The notes below the pieces were generated by a model. It did not search any database and was not told where the DNA came from. It saw nothing but the letters and a program-made list of their open reading frames with translations. This document shows, one piece after another, positions 42,287 through 50,334 of a DNA stretch of 53,433 nt (position 1 is the stretch's first letter; each line of letters begins with the position of its first letter). Both the position numbers and the translations under genes were made by a program. Origin of the DNA: Candidatus Nitrosopelagicus sp. (lineage in GTDB: Archaea > Thermoproteota > Nitrososphaeria > Nitrososphaerales > Nitrosopumilaceae); the NCBI GenBank assembly GCA_028345965.1, contig JAOMEP010000007.1, positions 1 to 53,433 on the forward strand, read 5' to 3'.

Positions 42287-43654
42287 AGAAAGATGTTTTT
42301 CTATTAACGGATGTGCTAAAACAGCACTATGTGCTGCAGAGTCGGTTCCAATACCATAACTAATAGTAGAATCACCTACAAAAAATAACCCATCTACGTG
42401 AGATACAGAATGTGGCATTTTATTTTTCCATACTAAGCCTGGTTCTTTTACCACAGCCTCTACAAGTTTCCAAGCCATAGGCCTATCCCATAATAAGGAA
42501 TCATCAAAGTCAGGATAAATTTCAGATAACTCCTGTTTCATTTTTGAAACAATTTCTTTAATTCGTGTTGGATTCTCGGTTTCTTCAGGTTTTACAGGAG
42601 TGCCAACTATGATGAGATGTTCTCCTTTAGGAGATACGGATGGAGTAATGTTCGAAATAAAGAAAATTCCTTTTGAGACATAGTTTTCACCTACTGGAAA
42701 AACAACCTGACGTTCATCCAGTCTTTTTGATAATGCAAAATGAACTTCAACTACAGAAGTTGTTTTATTAAGTCGATTTGTTTTTTTGATAAAATCATCA
42801 TCAAAGACTCCAGAGTCAAATAATTGATTAATCGCATGATATGCAGGATATGAGATAATTACACAGTCACTTTGGACTATTTCCCCAGTAGATAGTTCAA
42901 CACCAGTTACCTTTCTATCTTTAACAATCACCTTTTTGATAGAAGACCCCAGATTAACTTGAGAATTTTTTTCTTTGACATAATTTGCCATTACCTCACT
43001 AATTCGATCATATCCGCCCATGTCGGGATATGCAAATTCACTTGTTCCCCCTTTGAATGGATTTGCACGAATTATGGTTCTTGCAAATTCACCAAGAGAG
43101 ATATGATCAGGGGTGTCTGCAAATGCAAGCATACAGACAGCATCAAAAAATTGTTTAGAATGAAAATCAAGTTTGGAGGTAACTTTTGTTAAAGGTACAG
43201 CGTCTAATTTTTCTGCTTTTTCCATACTAGTGAATGCCATAGGAAGAAGTATTTTCAGTAATGATATTCGGCTCTTGAATGGAATTAAAGACATTTTCAG
43301 AATATCTGCAATTCCTTTTGGGTAAGTATGGAATCCATTGTCATAAAATGCAATTTTATCGACAATTGCAAGTTTAAGTCTAGATTCTATCTTGACATCT
43401 TTTAGAATTTCATATATTGCCGATTTTTTGTAAAACGGCATTATATGAAAGCCATTATCTAAAATGTGGTTTTTGAATTCCATAGAGGCTGTTCGCCCAC
43501 CCACACGCTCAGATTTTTCATAAACAGAAACAGGGTATCCGTCATTCACCAAAAGAGTTGCAATTGATAAACCGCCGACTCCAGCGCCTATTATGGCGAC
43601 TGGTTTGGTCGACGGATTTTTTGAAATCTCTTTACTGTGATTTTCAGAATTCAT
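42278..43654 (-). CDS. FAD-dependent amine oxidase/phytoene desaturase-like oxidoreductase
   Basis: This 458-residue flavoprotein has the N-terminal FAD motif VAIIGAGVGGLSIATLL, the ERVGGRTASME RxGGR motif, a C-terminal GLFFVGDSTISYGIGTDSAAHSA FAD-binding segment, and PLTKV-type core residues. Related enzymes are carotenoid desaturases, protoporphyrinogen oxidase and geranylgeranyl reductases. Thaumarchaeal lipids and menaquinones have saturated or partly saturated side chains, but the actual substrate is undetermined. The ATG at 43654 is 1 nt after the upstream zinc-protein stop, so both share a transcript. Confidence 0.82.
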   Translation of the reverse strand: MNSENHSKEISKNPSTKPVAIIGAGVGGLSIATLLVNDGYPVSVYEKSERVGGRTASMEFKNHILDNGFHIMPFYKKSAIYEILKDVKIESRLKLAIVDKIAFYDNGFHTYPKGIADILKMSLIPFKSRISLLKILLPMAFTSMEKAEKLDAVPLTKVTSKLDFHSKQFFDAVCMLAFADTPDHISLGEFARTIIRANPFKGGTSEFAYPDMGGYDRISEVMANYVKEKNSQVNLGSSIKKVIVKDRKVTGVELSTGEIVQSDCVIISYPAYHAINQLFDSGVFDDDFIKKTNRLNKTTSVVEVHFALSKRLDERQVVFPVGENYVSKGIFFISNITPSVSPKGEHLIIVGTPVKPEETENPTRIKEIVSKMKQELSEIYPDFDDSLLWDRPMAWKLVEAVVKEPGLVWKNKMPHSVSHVDGLFFVGDSTISYGIGTDSAAHSAVLAHPLIEKHLSSL

Positions 43655-43655
43655 T

Positions 43656-43874
43656 TTATGCAGCAACAGTTGTTGTTGATTCGACTGGTATGACTCTTTT
43701 CTTATTTCGAGATTTGGTTCTCAAAATCATTTTGCAACAAGGACAGCGAATTTGTTCAGTGTCAAGCCATACTTCGCACCAACTGCAACGTTTTAGTCCG
43801 TATTGATATTTCATTGAATTTGGAACTTTCATTACTTTGTGCTGTGTGCATATTCCTTTACATGATGCTCCCAT
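43656..43874 (-). CDS. 72-residue zinc-ribbon protein
   Basis: From the ATG at 43874, the product has an N-terminal CKGIC segment and a rubredoxin-like ribbon with CSWC and CPCC about 13 residues apart, then a basic tail ending ESTTTVAA. It lies 1 nt upstream of the FAD enzyme. TTAAATAT on the minus strand is centred about 30 bp upstream of the ATG; a TTG at 43880 is also in frame. No family is recognised; it could deliver electrons if it binds iron, which is unproven. Confidence 0.65.
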   Translation of the reverse strand: MGASCKGICTQHKVMKVPNSMKYQYGLKRCSWCEVWLDTEQIRCPCCKMILRTKSRNKKRVIPVESTTTVAA

Positions 43875-43909
43875 GAACAAATTACTGAATTATGATATTT
43901 AATAGTTAT

Positions 43910-43933
43910 GCACTAGCGTGAGTCTAGTGCTAA
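43910..43933. promoter_or_regulatory. GCACTAG-N7-CTAGTGC palindrome containing TAGTGCTAA
   Basis: GCACTAG (43910-43916) and CTAGTGC (43924-43930) form a perfect 7-bp inverted repeat with a 7-bp spacer. The right arm is part of an exact TAGTGCTAA (43925-43933). The palindrome abuts the minus-strand AT box of the 43874 gene and overlaps the 3' end of the methyltransferase gene, including its stop codon. Confidence 0.55.
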
Positions 43934-44758
43934 TTTTTTACATTTTAGCATTAAATAACCGATCAGTTCATTTTCAGATGCAGATTGCATTTTTTTCATA
44001 GATTCAAAAAGTATTTTTTCTACATATTTAGAATAACGTGAAAGAATCTTTTTTTGTAATTCAGAACGATTATTGATATAATATTCAGCCAGAGGAGAGT
44101 AAACATTTTTTCCAATATCATTTGATTCTATAATTTCAAATCCATTTTTAGAAAGTTCATTAACAATATTTTTTTGGGAATAATGTTCTGATGACCAAGT
44201 GAATTTCAATATTCCAAGATTGCTAAAACTAGAATTATCTATAGCAGTAGGGATTGCAAGTGCAAGAATACCATCATCTTTTAAAACACGATTCGATTCA
44301 GAAAAAAAATCTCCAATAGGTTTGAAGTGTTGGGCAGATTCTAATGCAATTACACAATCTAATGAAGAATTGGAAAATGGAAGCATCCTTGCTGTAGAAT
44401 TTATTTTTGATATATGACCAGGATTAACCGAGGCTAATTGTGAGAAATTTACGTTTACAGAAGAGATTTGTAATGAAGGATATTGAGAACTCCAAATTTT
44501 TGCAGGTCCTAAAATTCCACTTCCAATATCAGCAATCACCTCTGCGGCAGATATTTCAGCCATTTCACCAATCATTTGACATAATCGTTTTTGCGCATCA
44601 GTAGGATGAGGAGTAGAATTATCCCAATATCCGAAATTCAGCATATCTCCACCAGTAGAGACCTCCATAATTGGAGAAAGGGAATCATATAATTTTACAA
44701 CGTCACTTTCATTTCTTCGAAATGTCCATAGAAGTAAATCTATAGGATTAATCAGCAT
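43913..44758 (-). CDS. class I SAM-dependent methyltransferase
   Basis: This 281-residue protein has motif I as VIADIGSGILG, post-I VNVNFSQL, SSLDCVIALESAQHF (motif IV-like) and NRVLKDDGILALAIP (motif V region). The N-terminal YDSLSPIMEVSTGGDMLNFGYWD is the lid typical of small-molecule methyltransferases, including tocopherol, sarcosine and quinone methyltransferases. It lies just upstream of the zinc protein and FAD enzyme on the same strand, so the three may act in one lipid or quinone modification pathway; this is inference from context. Confidence 0.83.
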   Translation of the reverse strand: MLINPIDLLLWTFRRNESDVVKLYDSLSPIMEVSTGGDMLNFGYWDNSTPHPTDAQKRLCQMIGEMAEISAAEVIADIGSGILGPAKIWSSQYPSLQISSVNVNFSQLASVNPGHISKINSTARMLPFSNSSLDCVIALESAQHFKPIGDFFSESNRVLKDDGILALAIPTAIDNSSFSNLGILKFTWSSEHYSQKNIVNELSKNGFEIIESNDIGKNVYSPLAEYYINNRSELQKKILSRYSKYVEKILFESMKKMQSASENELIGYLMLKCKKLALDSR

Positions 44759-44789
44759 GTTAAAAATAAAAAAACCGTGGATATATGAT

Positions 44790-44921
44790 TTAAGGCAAAT
44801 CCACTAATTCTTCAACACAGTGTTTGTGAACCCAAACCTCATCTGCGTTTTTGGCGATTTCCTTACCTTTTCGGATATCATCGCCGCAGCTTTTACATTT
44901 TCCGTCAAATCTTGCTTTCAT
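44790..44921 (-). CDS. 43-residue zinc-binding protein
   Basis: The ATG at 44921 opens 43 codons ending in TAA at 44790. The product reads MKARFDGKCKSCGDDIRKGKE with CxxC, then VWVHKHC giving HxxC, a C-x2-C...H-x2-C ribbon. This FDGKCKSCG...HxxC pattern is found in single-stranded DNA or PARP-like zinc domains. It lies between the methyltransferase gene and a divergent small gene, on the minus strand. The function is unknown. Confidence 0.7.
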   Translation of the reverse strand: MKARFDGKCKSCGDDIRKGKEIAKNADEVWVHKHCVEELVDLP

Positions 44922-44960
44922 GTAAGTCAATAGCGAGGTGTGCGTAAATGTGATACTTTG

Positions 44961-44995
44961 TTGATTAGATTGACCTGAACTCAGTCTAAAATCAA
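44961..44995. promoter_or_regulatory. imperfect stem-loop in 165-bp intergenic region
   Basis: TTGATTAGATTGA (44961-44973) can pair with TCAGTCTAAAATCAA (44981-44995) over 13 bp with one G-T pair and a 2-nt bulge, leaving a 7-nt loop. It may be an operator or part of a small RNA. A separate TTGGTCA/TGACCAA inverted repeat follows at 44999-45030. Confidence 0.35.
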
Positions 44996-45087
44996 TTCTT
45001 GGTCATAGAGGGATCAATTTTTTTGACCAACTTTGTCAATCAGAAAAGGCAATTTGGATATTATAGATCAAAATACAATGTACCAAT

Positions 45088-45240
45088 ATGCAAACTGAAG
45101 ATTTTGAATCCAAACCGGGACAGGATTTTTGGGACAATGCAAACAAGTATTCTTGGTCAAATGGAGAATACGAGTTTTTAAGAGAAATGTCATTTATCAT
45201 GGTAAATCTCCATCATCAGAACAAATCTGAAGAGCAATAG
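45088..45240 (+). CDS. 50-residue small protein, unknown
   Basis: The ATG at 45088 opens 50 codons ending in TAG at 45240. The product is acidic with an aromatic centre (GQDFWDNANKYSWSNGEYEF). ATATTATAG about 25-30 bp upstream supports a leaderless transcript. Its stop codon is the first three bases of an exact TAGTGCTAA motif. It lies in the same direction as, and 65 bp upstream of, TFB. No family is recognised. Confidence 0.55.
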   Translation: MQTEDFESKPGQDFWDNANKYSWSNGEYEFLREMSFIMVNLHHQNKSEEQ

Positions 45241-45286
45241 TGCTAAAGAAAAAAAATTAACACTAGAAGACATTACTAATTAATTC
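45238..45286 (+). promoter_or_regulatory. TFB promoter with TAGTGCTAA-N10-TTAACACTA dyad
   Basis: TAGTGCTAA (45238-45246) and TTAACACTA (45257-45265) form an inverted repeat with one mismatch and a 10-bp spacer, upstream of a TAATTAATT box (45278-45286) centred 24 bp before the TFB GTG at 45306. The placement suggests an operator or activator site controlling TFB. Confidence 0.55.
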
Positions 45287-45305
45287 AAACCGATATAGTA
45301 GAGTA

Positions 45306-46322
45306 GTGAAAAAAGATACTGAATCTAATAATCACGTTTGTAAGACTAACAAAGGGAAAGATGTTCTCTTAGTTTCTGACAGTACTACGGGCGAGGTAAT
45401 GTGCTCATCTTGTGGAGAAGTTATATCACAAAATGAAGCAGAGCTTGGACCGGAATCTATGCAAACAGGTGAAGATTACATGTCAAAATCCAGAACAGGT
45501 CGAAAATCAACTCTTGCATTCAACGACATGGGCTTATCCACAGTAATACAACAATCAGACAAAGATGCAACAGGTAAAAATTTGAGCGGAGAAATGAAAA
45601 GAACATTTTATCGTTTACGAATGTGGGATAAGAATAGCAAAGCACTTCCAGGCCATAGAAATATGCAGAAAGCTTTCACCCTCTTAGAAGGTCTCAAAGC
45701 AAAATTATCACTTACAGATGCAGCAGTTGAACAAGCAGCATACATTTACAGAAAAACCTTAGCCAAGAAAATTGGAAGAGGCAGAAGTATACCAGTGATT
45801 TTGAGTGCCTGCGTATATGCATCATGTAGATTCACAAATACTCCAAGAACCATCCAGGATGTTGCAGATGCAACAAATCTAAGAAGAACAAGCATACATA
45901 GAATTTACAGAATGCTAGTGCGAGATTTAGATTTGACATTAGAAACATACAACCCAGTAAGTTTCATTACAAGAATTACAACAGAGGTAGGTGCATCTGA
46001 AAAAACTAAACGAGATGCAATAAAATTCTTGATCAAAGCGGAAGAGTTGATGATTACCAGCGGTAAAAATCCTGTTGCAATGGCTGCAACAGTTGTGTAT
46101 CTTGCAGCCATATCAAATTCAGAAAAGGTTTCTCAAACTCAAGTATCAAAAGCAGCAAATATCAGCAGCGTTACAATTAGAAATCTTTGTAAAAAACTAA
46201 AGGATGCAAAGATAGCATCATTTGCAGACCCAAAATTAACTAAAGCTGTAAAAAGTAATGAAGAGACAACAAATGATGTAACATATAATGTCACTACAAG
46301 ACAAAAACTGAAAAAAGATTAA
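45306..46322 (+). CDS. tfb: transcription initiation factor TFB, degenerate zinc ribbon
   Basis: This 338-residue TFIIB homologue recruits RNA polymerase to TBP-bound promoters. Two cyclin-like repeats are clear (residues about 120-205 and 215-300), with RGRSIPVILSACVYASCRF, TIQDVADATNLRRTSIHRIYR, and AATVVYLAAISN. The B-finger/linker region has GRKSTLAFNDMGLSTVI. The N-terminal zinc ribbon is abnormal: the second pair CSSC is present, but the first is reduced to one Cys in HVCKTNKGKD. The start is GTG 45306. Thaumarchaea have several TFBs; this may be a specialised one. Confidence 0.93.
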   Translation: MKKDTESNNHVCKTNKGKDVLLVSDSTTGEVMCSSCGEVISQNEAELGPESMQTGEDYMSKSRTGRKSTLAFNDMGLSTVIQQSDKDATGKNLSGEMKRTFYRLRMWDKNSKALPGHRNMQKAFTLLEGLKAKLSLTDAAVEQAAYIYRKTLAKKIGRGRSIPVILSACVYASCRFTNTPRTIQDVADATNLRRTSIHRIYRMLVRDLDLTLETYNPVSFITRITTEVGASEKTKRDAIKFLIKAEELMITSGKNPVAMAATVVYLAAISNSEKVSQTQVSKAANISSVTIRNLCKKLKDAKIASFADPKLTKAVKSNEETTNDVTYNVTTRQKLKKD

Positions 46323-46516
46323 CCGAGTTCTGCTTTTGTAATACCACTCGTTTCTATTTCATAACGTAGTGGTGCTGGAAGTTCCAAATAGGTTTTATTC
46401 ACCAATATCTTAACTTGATCATCAGGAACTTGAACATGTTTTAGTAATTTTCCGCGTTGATGAGCATAAGATTTATTCCAAAAAGTATTTGCATCGAATG
46501 TTTCGATTTTGACCAT
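46319..46516 (-). CDS. 65-residue hypothetical, coupled to EF-2
   Basis: This soluble protein starts with an ATG overlapping the EF-2 stop (TAATG), so it is co-translated with EF-2. It contains WNKSYAHQRGKLLKHV and a C-terminal PLRYEIETSGITKAELG. It overlaps the convergent TFB stop by 4 nt. No family is recognised; linkage to EF-2 suggests a translation-related role. Confidence 0.55.
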   Translation of the reverse strand: MVKIETFDANTFWNKSYAHQRGKLLKHVQVPDDQVKILVNKTYLELPAPLRYEIETSGITKAELG

Positions 46517-48711
46517 TAGTCTCGGTCTATAAATTCAGTTGGAGCAGGAGGATTTGGACTTAATCCCTTTCTTTTTCGGATATCTTCAGTTAAAGTTGCA
46601 GCGATTGATTTCGGAACTGCAGTCCATGCTTTGAAGTGTGTATTCCACATTGCTTTACCAGCTGTTTGACCACGCATTTTTTCAGAAATATCAAATGTTT
46701 CAACTGCAGGAACTTCACCAATTACAATACTTGTTGCACCTTTTTGTTGCATATCCAAAACTTTACCACGTTTGCCCTGTAATACAGATGAAACGTTTCC
46801 AATTAGATCAGTTGGAACACGAACCTCAATTGCAAGCATCGGTTCTAACAATACAGGTTCTGCAGATAAAAATGCTGCAAGGCATGCACGTCTTGATGCA
46901 GGACCAATTTGAGATAATCCTCTATGAGCAGTGTCTTCATGGGGAACAAAATGTGTGAATGTGAATTTACAGTTTCTTACCTGTTCTTTTGTAAGCCCTC
47001 CCTCACTCATCACCTCATCGAATCCAGATAATAGTGAATCAGTGGATTCATCTACAAATTGAACACCTTTTGTTCCGTTAATCATAACGTTTCCACGAGA
47101 ATCAAACCGCATTACTTTCTTTGCAACATCTGGCGACCAACCTTTTTCACGTAATAGTTGTGCGGTTTCTTTTTTATCCTTCATTTCACTTAGAGTGCCA
47201 TTTCTACACATTTCAGCAATTTCAGGCTCTAGTGGTTCAACTTTCATGAAAATTTTATTATGACGATTAGGAGATTTTGCCATCACAGGTTCACAACCCC
47301 CGTTAATTGTCTCTCGGTAATTGATCAATGGTTCGGATGTCACAATCTCAACTTTGGCATCTTTGATCAGATTAACTGCTACATCAAGATGTAATACACC
47401 CATTCCGGCCATAATGGTTTCACCACTTTCTTCATCAATTTTGATTACAAGATTTGGATCTTCAATTGTAAGTTTTCTTAAAACCTCTACAAGTTTTGGT
47501 AAGTCTTTTGGATGTTTTGGTTCAATTGCCATTTGTACGACAGGTTCTGAAACATATTTCGATGCTTCAAATACAGGGATATCTTTCACGGTGGAAATAG
47601 TCTGTCCAGCACGAACATCAGTTAATCCCAATAATGCAGGAATATTTCCTGCTCCTAATTCACCTACTTGTTCTCGTACATTTGACATGAAAAAGTTTAC
47701 AGATTGAACACGTCCTTCACGTTTTGTATCAATAATGTTAATTGTTTGACCATCTTTGATTGTTCCAGAAAATAATCTTCCAATTGCTACAGGACCAGCT
47801 GCAGGATCAATTGTCATGTTCACACACATCATAATTGTAGGACCATTATCATCACAAGCAAGAAGTGCTTTACCAGTATCAGATTCCAAGTCACCTTTCC
47901 AAATTTTTGGTATTCTATACTTTTGTGCAACATGTGGAGGAGGATGATGTTTTACTACCATTCCAAGTACACCTTCAGCTAGCGGTGCCTTCTCGACTAA
48001 ATCTTCAACTTTGCCAGAATCAGAATATGCATCAATAACATCTTTGAAGGTTACACCTTTTTTCTTCATGATATCAACATTAATTGCCCACTTGTCTTTT
48101 GCAGAACCAAATGTTACACTACCATCTTGAATAGAAACCTTCCATTTTTCTTTGTATTCATCTTCAGCATAAGTATCAATTAATTCATTAAAGTTTGCAA
48201 CAACACCAGCTAGTGTTTCTTGCATTTTTTCAGGGGTTAATCTCAGCTCTTTGATAAGTCGATCAATTTTATTAATATACAAAACAGGTCTTACTCGCTC
48301 TTCAAGAGACATTCGAGTTACAGTTTCAGTTTGAGTCATGATACCTTCTACAGCATCACATACCACCACAGCACCGTCAATTGCCCTAAGACTTCTAATT
48401 ACACGTCCAGAAAAGTCGACGTGACCGGGAGTATCAATCATGTTGATAACGTAATCATCATTGTCTTGCTGATAATGTAATGTAACATTAGCCTGAACAA
48501 TTGTAATTCCTCTTTCTTGTTCTGCCTTCATTGAATCCATTGCCAATGCACTTCCAGCAGTGGAAGGAGAAATAATTCCAGAGTGTGCCAAAAGACTATC
48601 ACTCATAGTGGTTTTACCGTGGTCCACGTGTGCAATAACACCAAAATTTCTGATCTTATCTTTATCACTGATAATTTTCATCACTTCAGATGTGGACTTG
48701 TATTTAGTCAT
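46516..48711 (-). CDS. translation elongation factor 2 (EF-2)
   Basis: This 731-residue archaeal EF-2 drives ribosome translocation. G1 is AHVDHGKTT, G3 is DTPGHVD, and G4 is NKID. The effector region SALAMDSMKAEQERGITI and the C-terminal domain IV with TAHRGLSQIGPASRRA, whose His is the expected diphthamide site, are present. The length and domain order are typical. It is followed by a coupled 65-residue gene. Confidence 0.97.
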   Translation of the reverse strand: MTKYKSTSEVMKIISDKDKIRNFGVIAHVDHGKTTMSDSLLAHSGIISPSTAGSALAMDSMKAEQERGITIVQANVTLHYQQDNDDYVINMIDTPGHVDFSGRVIRSLRAIDGAVVVCDAVEGIMTQTETVTRMSLEERVRPVLYINKIDRLIKELRLTPEKMQETLAGVVANFNELIDTYAEDEYKEKWKVSIQDGSVTFGSAKDKWAINVDIMKKKGVTFKDVIDAYSDSGKVEDLVEKAPLAEGVLGMVVKHHPPPHVAQKYRIPKIWKGDLESDTGKALLACDDNGPTIMMCVNMTIDPAAGPVAIGRLFSGTIKDGQTINIIDTKREGRVQSVNFFMSNVREQVGELGAGNIPALLGLTDVRAGQTISTVKDIPVFEASKYVSEPVVQMAIEPKHPKDLPKLVEVLRKLTIEDPNLVIKIDEESGETIMAGMGVLHLDVAVNLIKDAKVEIVTSEPLINYRETINGGCEPVMAKSPNRHNKIFMKVEPLEPEIAEMCRNGTLSEMKDKKETAQLLREKGWSPDVAKKVMRFDSRGNVMINGTKGVQFVDESTDSLLSGFDEVMSEGGLTKEQVRNCKFTFTHFVPHEDTAHRGLSQIGPASRRACLAAFLSAEPVLLEPMLAIEVRVPTDLIGNVSSVLQGKRGKVLDMQQKGATSIVIGEVPAVETFDISEKMRGQTAGKAMWNTHFKAWTAVPKSIAATLTEDIRKRKGLSPNPPAPTEFIDRD

Positions 48712-48785
48712 ATGGCAATCATCCTAGATAATCGTGTATTAAACCTTATGAGAAATTATTGTTAACAAAGATCAAATTTCTAAAA

Positions 48786-49445
48786 TTAAAGATCAATTTC
48801 ACTTTGTTTCATCAATTGTTTTGTCATTTGAAGATATAATTCAGGATCCAATTCTTTAGCAAATCCTTTGTCGGTGTTTATGAGATAAACAGAATGAATA
48901 TGGGCGTTTTGAATATCTTCTAAATTTATTTTAGGATTTTTATAAAAACGGTCACATAATTTTTTAAGTTTTTTTACCTCATCAAGATTTCTTGCGTTTG
49001 GAGGAAGTAGAAATACTTTAGACATTGGCAAAATATTCACTACAGGAGTAGCAAGTGAAAATTTTCCGCAGTATTTGCTATATCGAGCAATTTTACTAAC
49101 AATTCGTGCAGCATAGTAATCTACAGTGTCTAATGCGTGTTCAGGAGGAGTAAATCCAGTCTCAATTTCAATTATTGTGGTTCCATTATTTTTTTTTCCA
49201 AATAAATCACATACCAAAATGTCAGATATTGATTTTTCAACATCAACTGTGAATCCTTTGGAAATTAATTCTGCCGCACAAATTAATTCAAGAACTGAAT
49301 GATTGATTTTTACTAAATTTTTCTTATAAAATTCAATTAGGTTTTGCCGGACAAAGTTCAATTTTGGAGTTAATTCAGGTGACAAATTCTTTGACAAGAG
49401 TTCAGTTATTGCATATACATCATCTTGAAATTTTTCAACATCCAC
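48786..49445 (-). CDS. PD-(D/E)XK-like nuclease domain protein
   Basis: This 219-residue protein has HSVLELICAAELISKGFTVDVE, then SDILVCDLFG and TIIEIETGF, which fit the Asp and ExE residues of the PD-(D/E)XK nuclease core. The C-terminal half is helical and rich in Lys. No known restriction or repair family is recognised, and no partner methylase is nearby. It could act in DNA repair; the assignment rests on motif pattern only. Confidence 0.6.
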   Translation of the reverse strand: MDVEKFQDDVYAITELLSKNLSPELTPKLNFVRQNLIEFYKKNLVKINHSVLELICAAELISKGFTVDVEKSISDILVCDLFGKKNNGTTIIEIETGFTPPEHALDTVDYYAARIVSKIARYSKYCGKFSLATPVVNILPMSKVFLLPPNARNLDEVKKLKKLCDRFYKNPKINLEDIQNAHIHSVYLINTDKGFAKELDPELYLQMTKQLMKQSEIDL

Positions 49446-49524
49446 TATACAATTACAGCGGAAAAGGAGCTTAAGAAGTTTATAGACTACCTAAATAAAA
49501 ATTGAAAATAAGAAAAGTGGACAG

Positions 49525-50007
49525 TTAGATTCGTGGTGTGAAACTAAGTCTGCCTTTTGCAGATAATACTACGATTGAAGAAATTGCAACAACAAGTACT
49601 AGAGATGCAATTGTACCAAATTCTGGAACAACTGCGCCATCAGCAATCTCTACTTCAACGGTTGATTTGTTAATTGAGGCAGAACCTTGTTGTGCGGTAA
49701 TTGAATACACGCCGTCTTGTTTCCACATTGGACCACCAACACCGATTGTTGAAGTGAATGAACCATCAGAATCAGGGTTAATTTGATCAATAGAAACAAC
49801 GTTTCCATTTGGTGCAAGAACCATGACTGTTACAGGAGTGTTACTTGATGTAGCATGTCCTGTGATGGTGATTGTTGTTGAACCCTCAACTGCATCTGCT
49901 TCAATTGTCAAGCCATCCATTGCATGTCCATCAGCAAATGCCATAGGCATTCCTGCAACTAGCATCAAGCTTGCCAAAATTGTCAGTGTGTGTTTAGAGT
50001 TAATCAC
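49525..50007 (-). CDS. PEFG-CTERM surface protein with Ig-like domain
   Basis: This exported protein of about 160 residues has a signal peptide (LTILASLMLVAGMPMAFA), one beta-sandwich domain (TVMVLAPNGNVVSID to GVYSITAQQG), and a C-terminal sorting signal VVPEFG followed by a hydrophobic helix and a basic end. PEFG-CTERM proteins are substrates of archaeosortases in thaumarchaea and are cut and anchored at the surface. A TTG-initiated frame extends to 50040, but the TATA box at 50029-50038 makes GTG 50007 the leaderless start. Confidence 0.85.
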   Translation of the reverse strand: MINSKHTLTILASLMLVAGMPMAFADGHAMDGLTIEADAVEGSTTITITGHATSSNTPVTVMVLAPNGNVVSIDQINPDSDGSFTSTIGVGGPMWKQDGVYSITAQQGSASINKSTVEVEIADGAVVPEFGTIASLVLVVAISSIVVLSAKGRLSFTPRI

Positions 50008-50028
50008 TGGTATAACAACCGAATATGT

Positions 50029-50038
50029 GTATATAAAC
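50029..50038 (-). promoter_or_regulatory. TATA box of PEFG-CTERM gene
   Basis: GTTTATATAC on the minus strand is centred 26 bp before GTG 50007. It falls inside the longer open frame and so excludes the upstream start. Confidence 0.6.
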
Positions 50039-50064
50039 AATCTGATTCAATGAAACATCATTTT

Positions 50065-50334
50065 TTATTTATTTTCTTTTAAAAATATACGAATTGCTTC
50101 TAGATGAGAGCAGTTTGCTTTCAATCCTTTCCCATGATGGAATTTGTAGAAATTTTTGAAACCAGGACATTCGCAAGAATCAGAAGTTACAAAATAAGAT
50201 TTTGAAGGATCGCTAGACGATTTAACTTGAAATAGATCATCTTCGATTTTTACAACACCTCCATTTTCAACAAGTTTTTCTGCTTTTTTGATTGTGTTAG
50301 AACTCAAATTATTGTGTCCATGCCATGTAACCAC
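50065..50334 (-). CDS. SWIM zinc-finger protein
   Basis: This protein of about 89 residues has a SWIM motif CECPGF...ANCSHLEAI (CxC then CxH). SWIM domains bind DNA or proteins in diverse contexts. The start is uncertain: GTG at 50334 or TTG at 50340, both within the 3' end of the rhodanese gene, giving a 26-32 nt overlap. Coupled expression with the rhodanese is likely. No partner helicase is nearby. Confidence 0.75.
   Translation of the reverse strand: MVTWHGHNNLSSNTIKKAEKLVENGGVVKIEDDLFQVKSSSDPSKSYFVTSDSCECPGFKNFYKFHHGKGLKANCSHLEAIRIFLKENK

Noticed and set aside
44999-45181. 60-residue plus frame overlapping the 50-residue gene at 45088
   Set aside because: It would start before the AT box at 45057-45066; the 45088 frame fits the promoter and has a more protein-like composition.
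49525-50040. Longer PEFG protein starting at TTG 50040
   Set aside because: That start lies inside the TATA box; the GTG at 50007 is at the right distance and gives a normal signal peptide.
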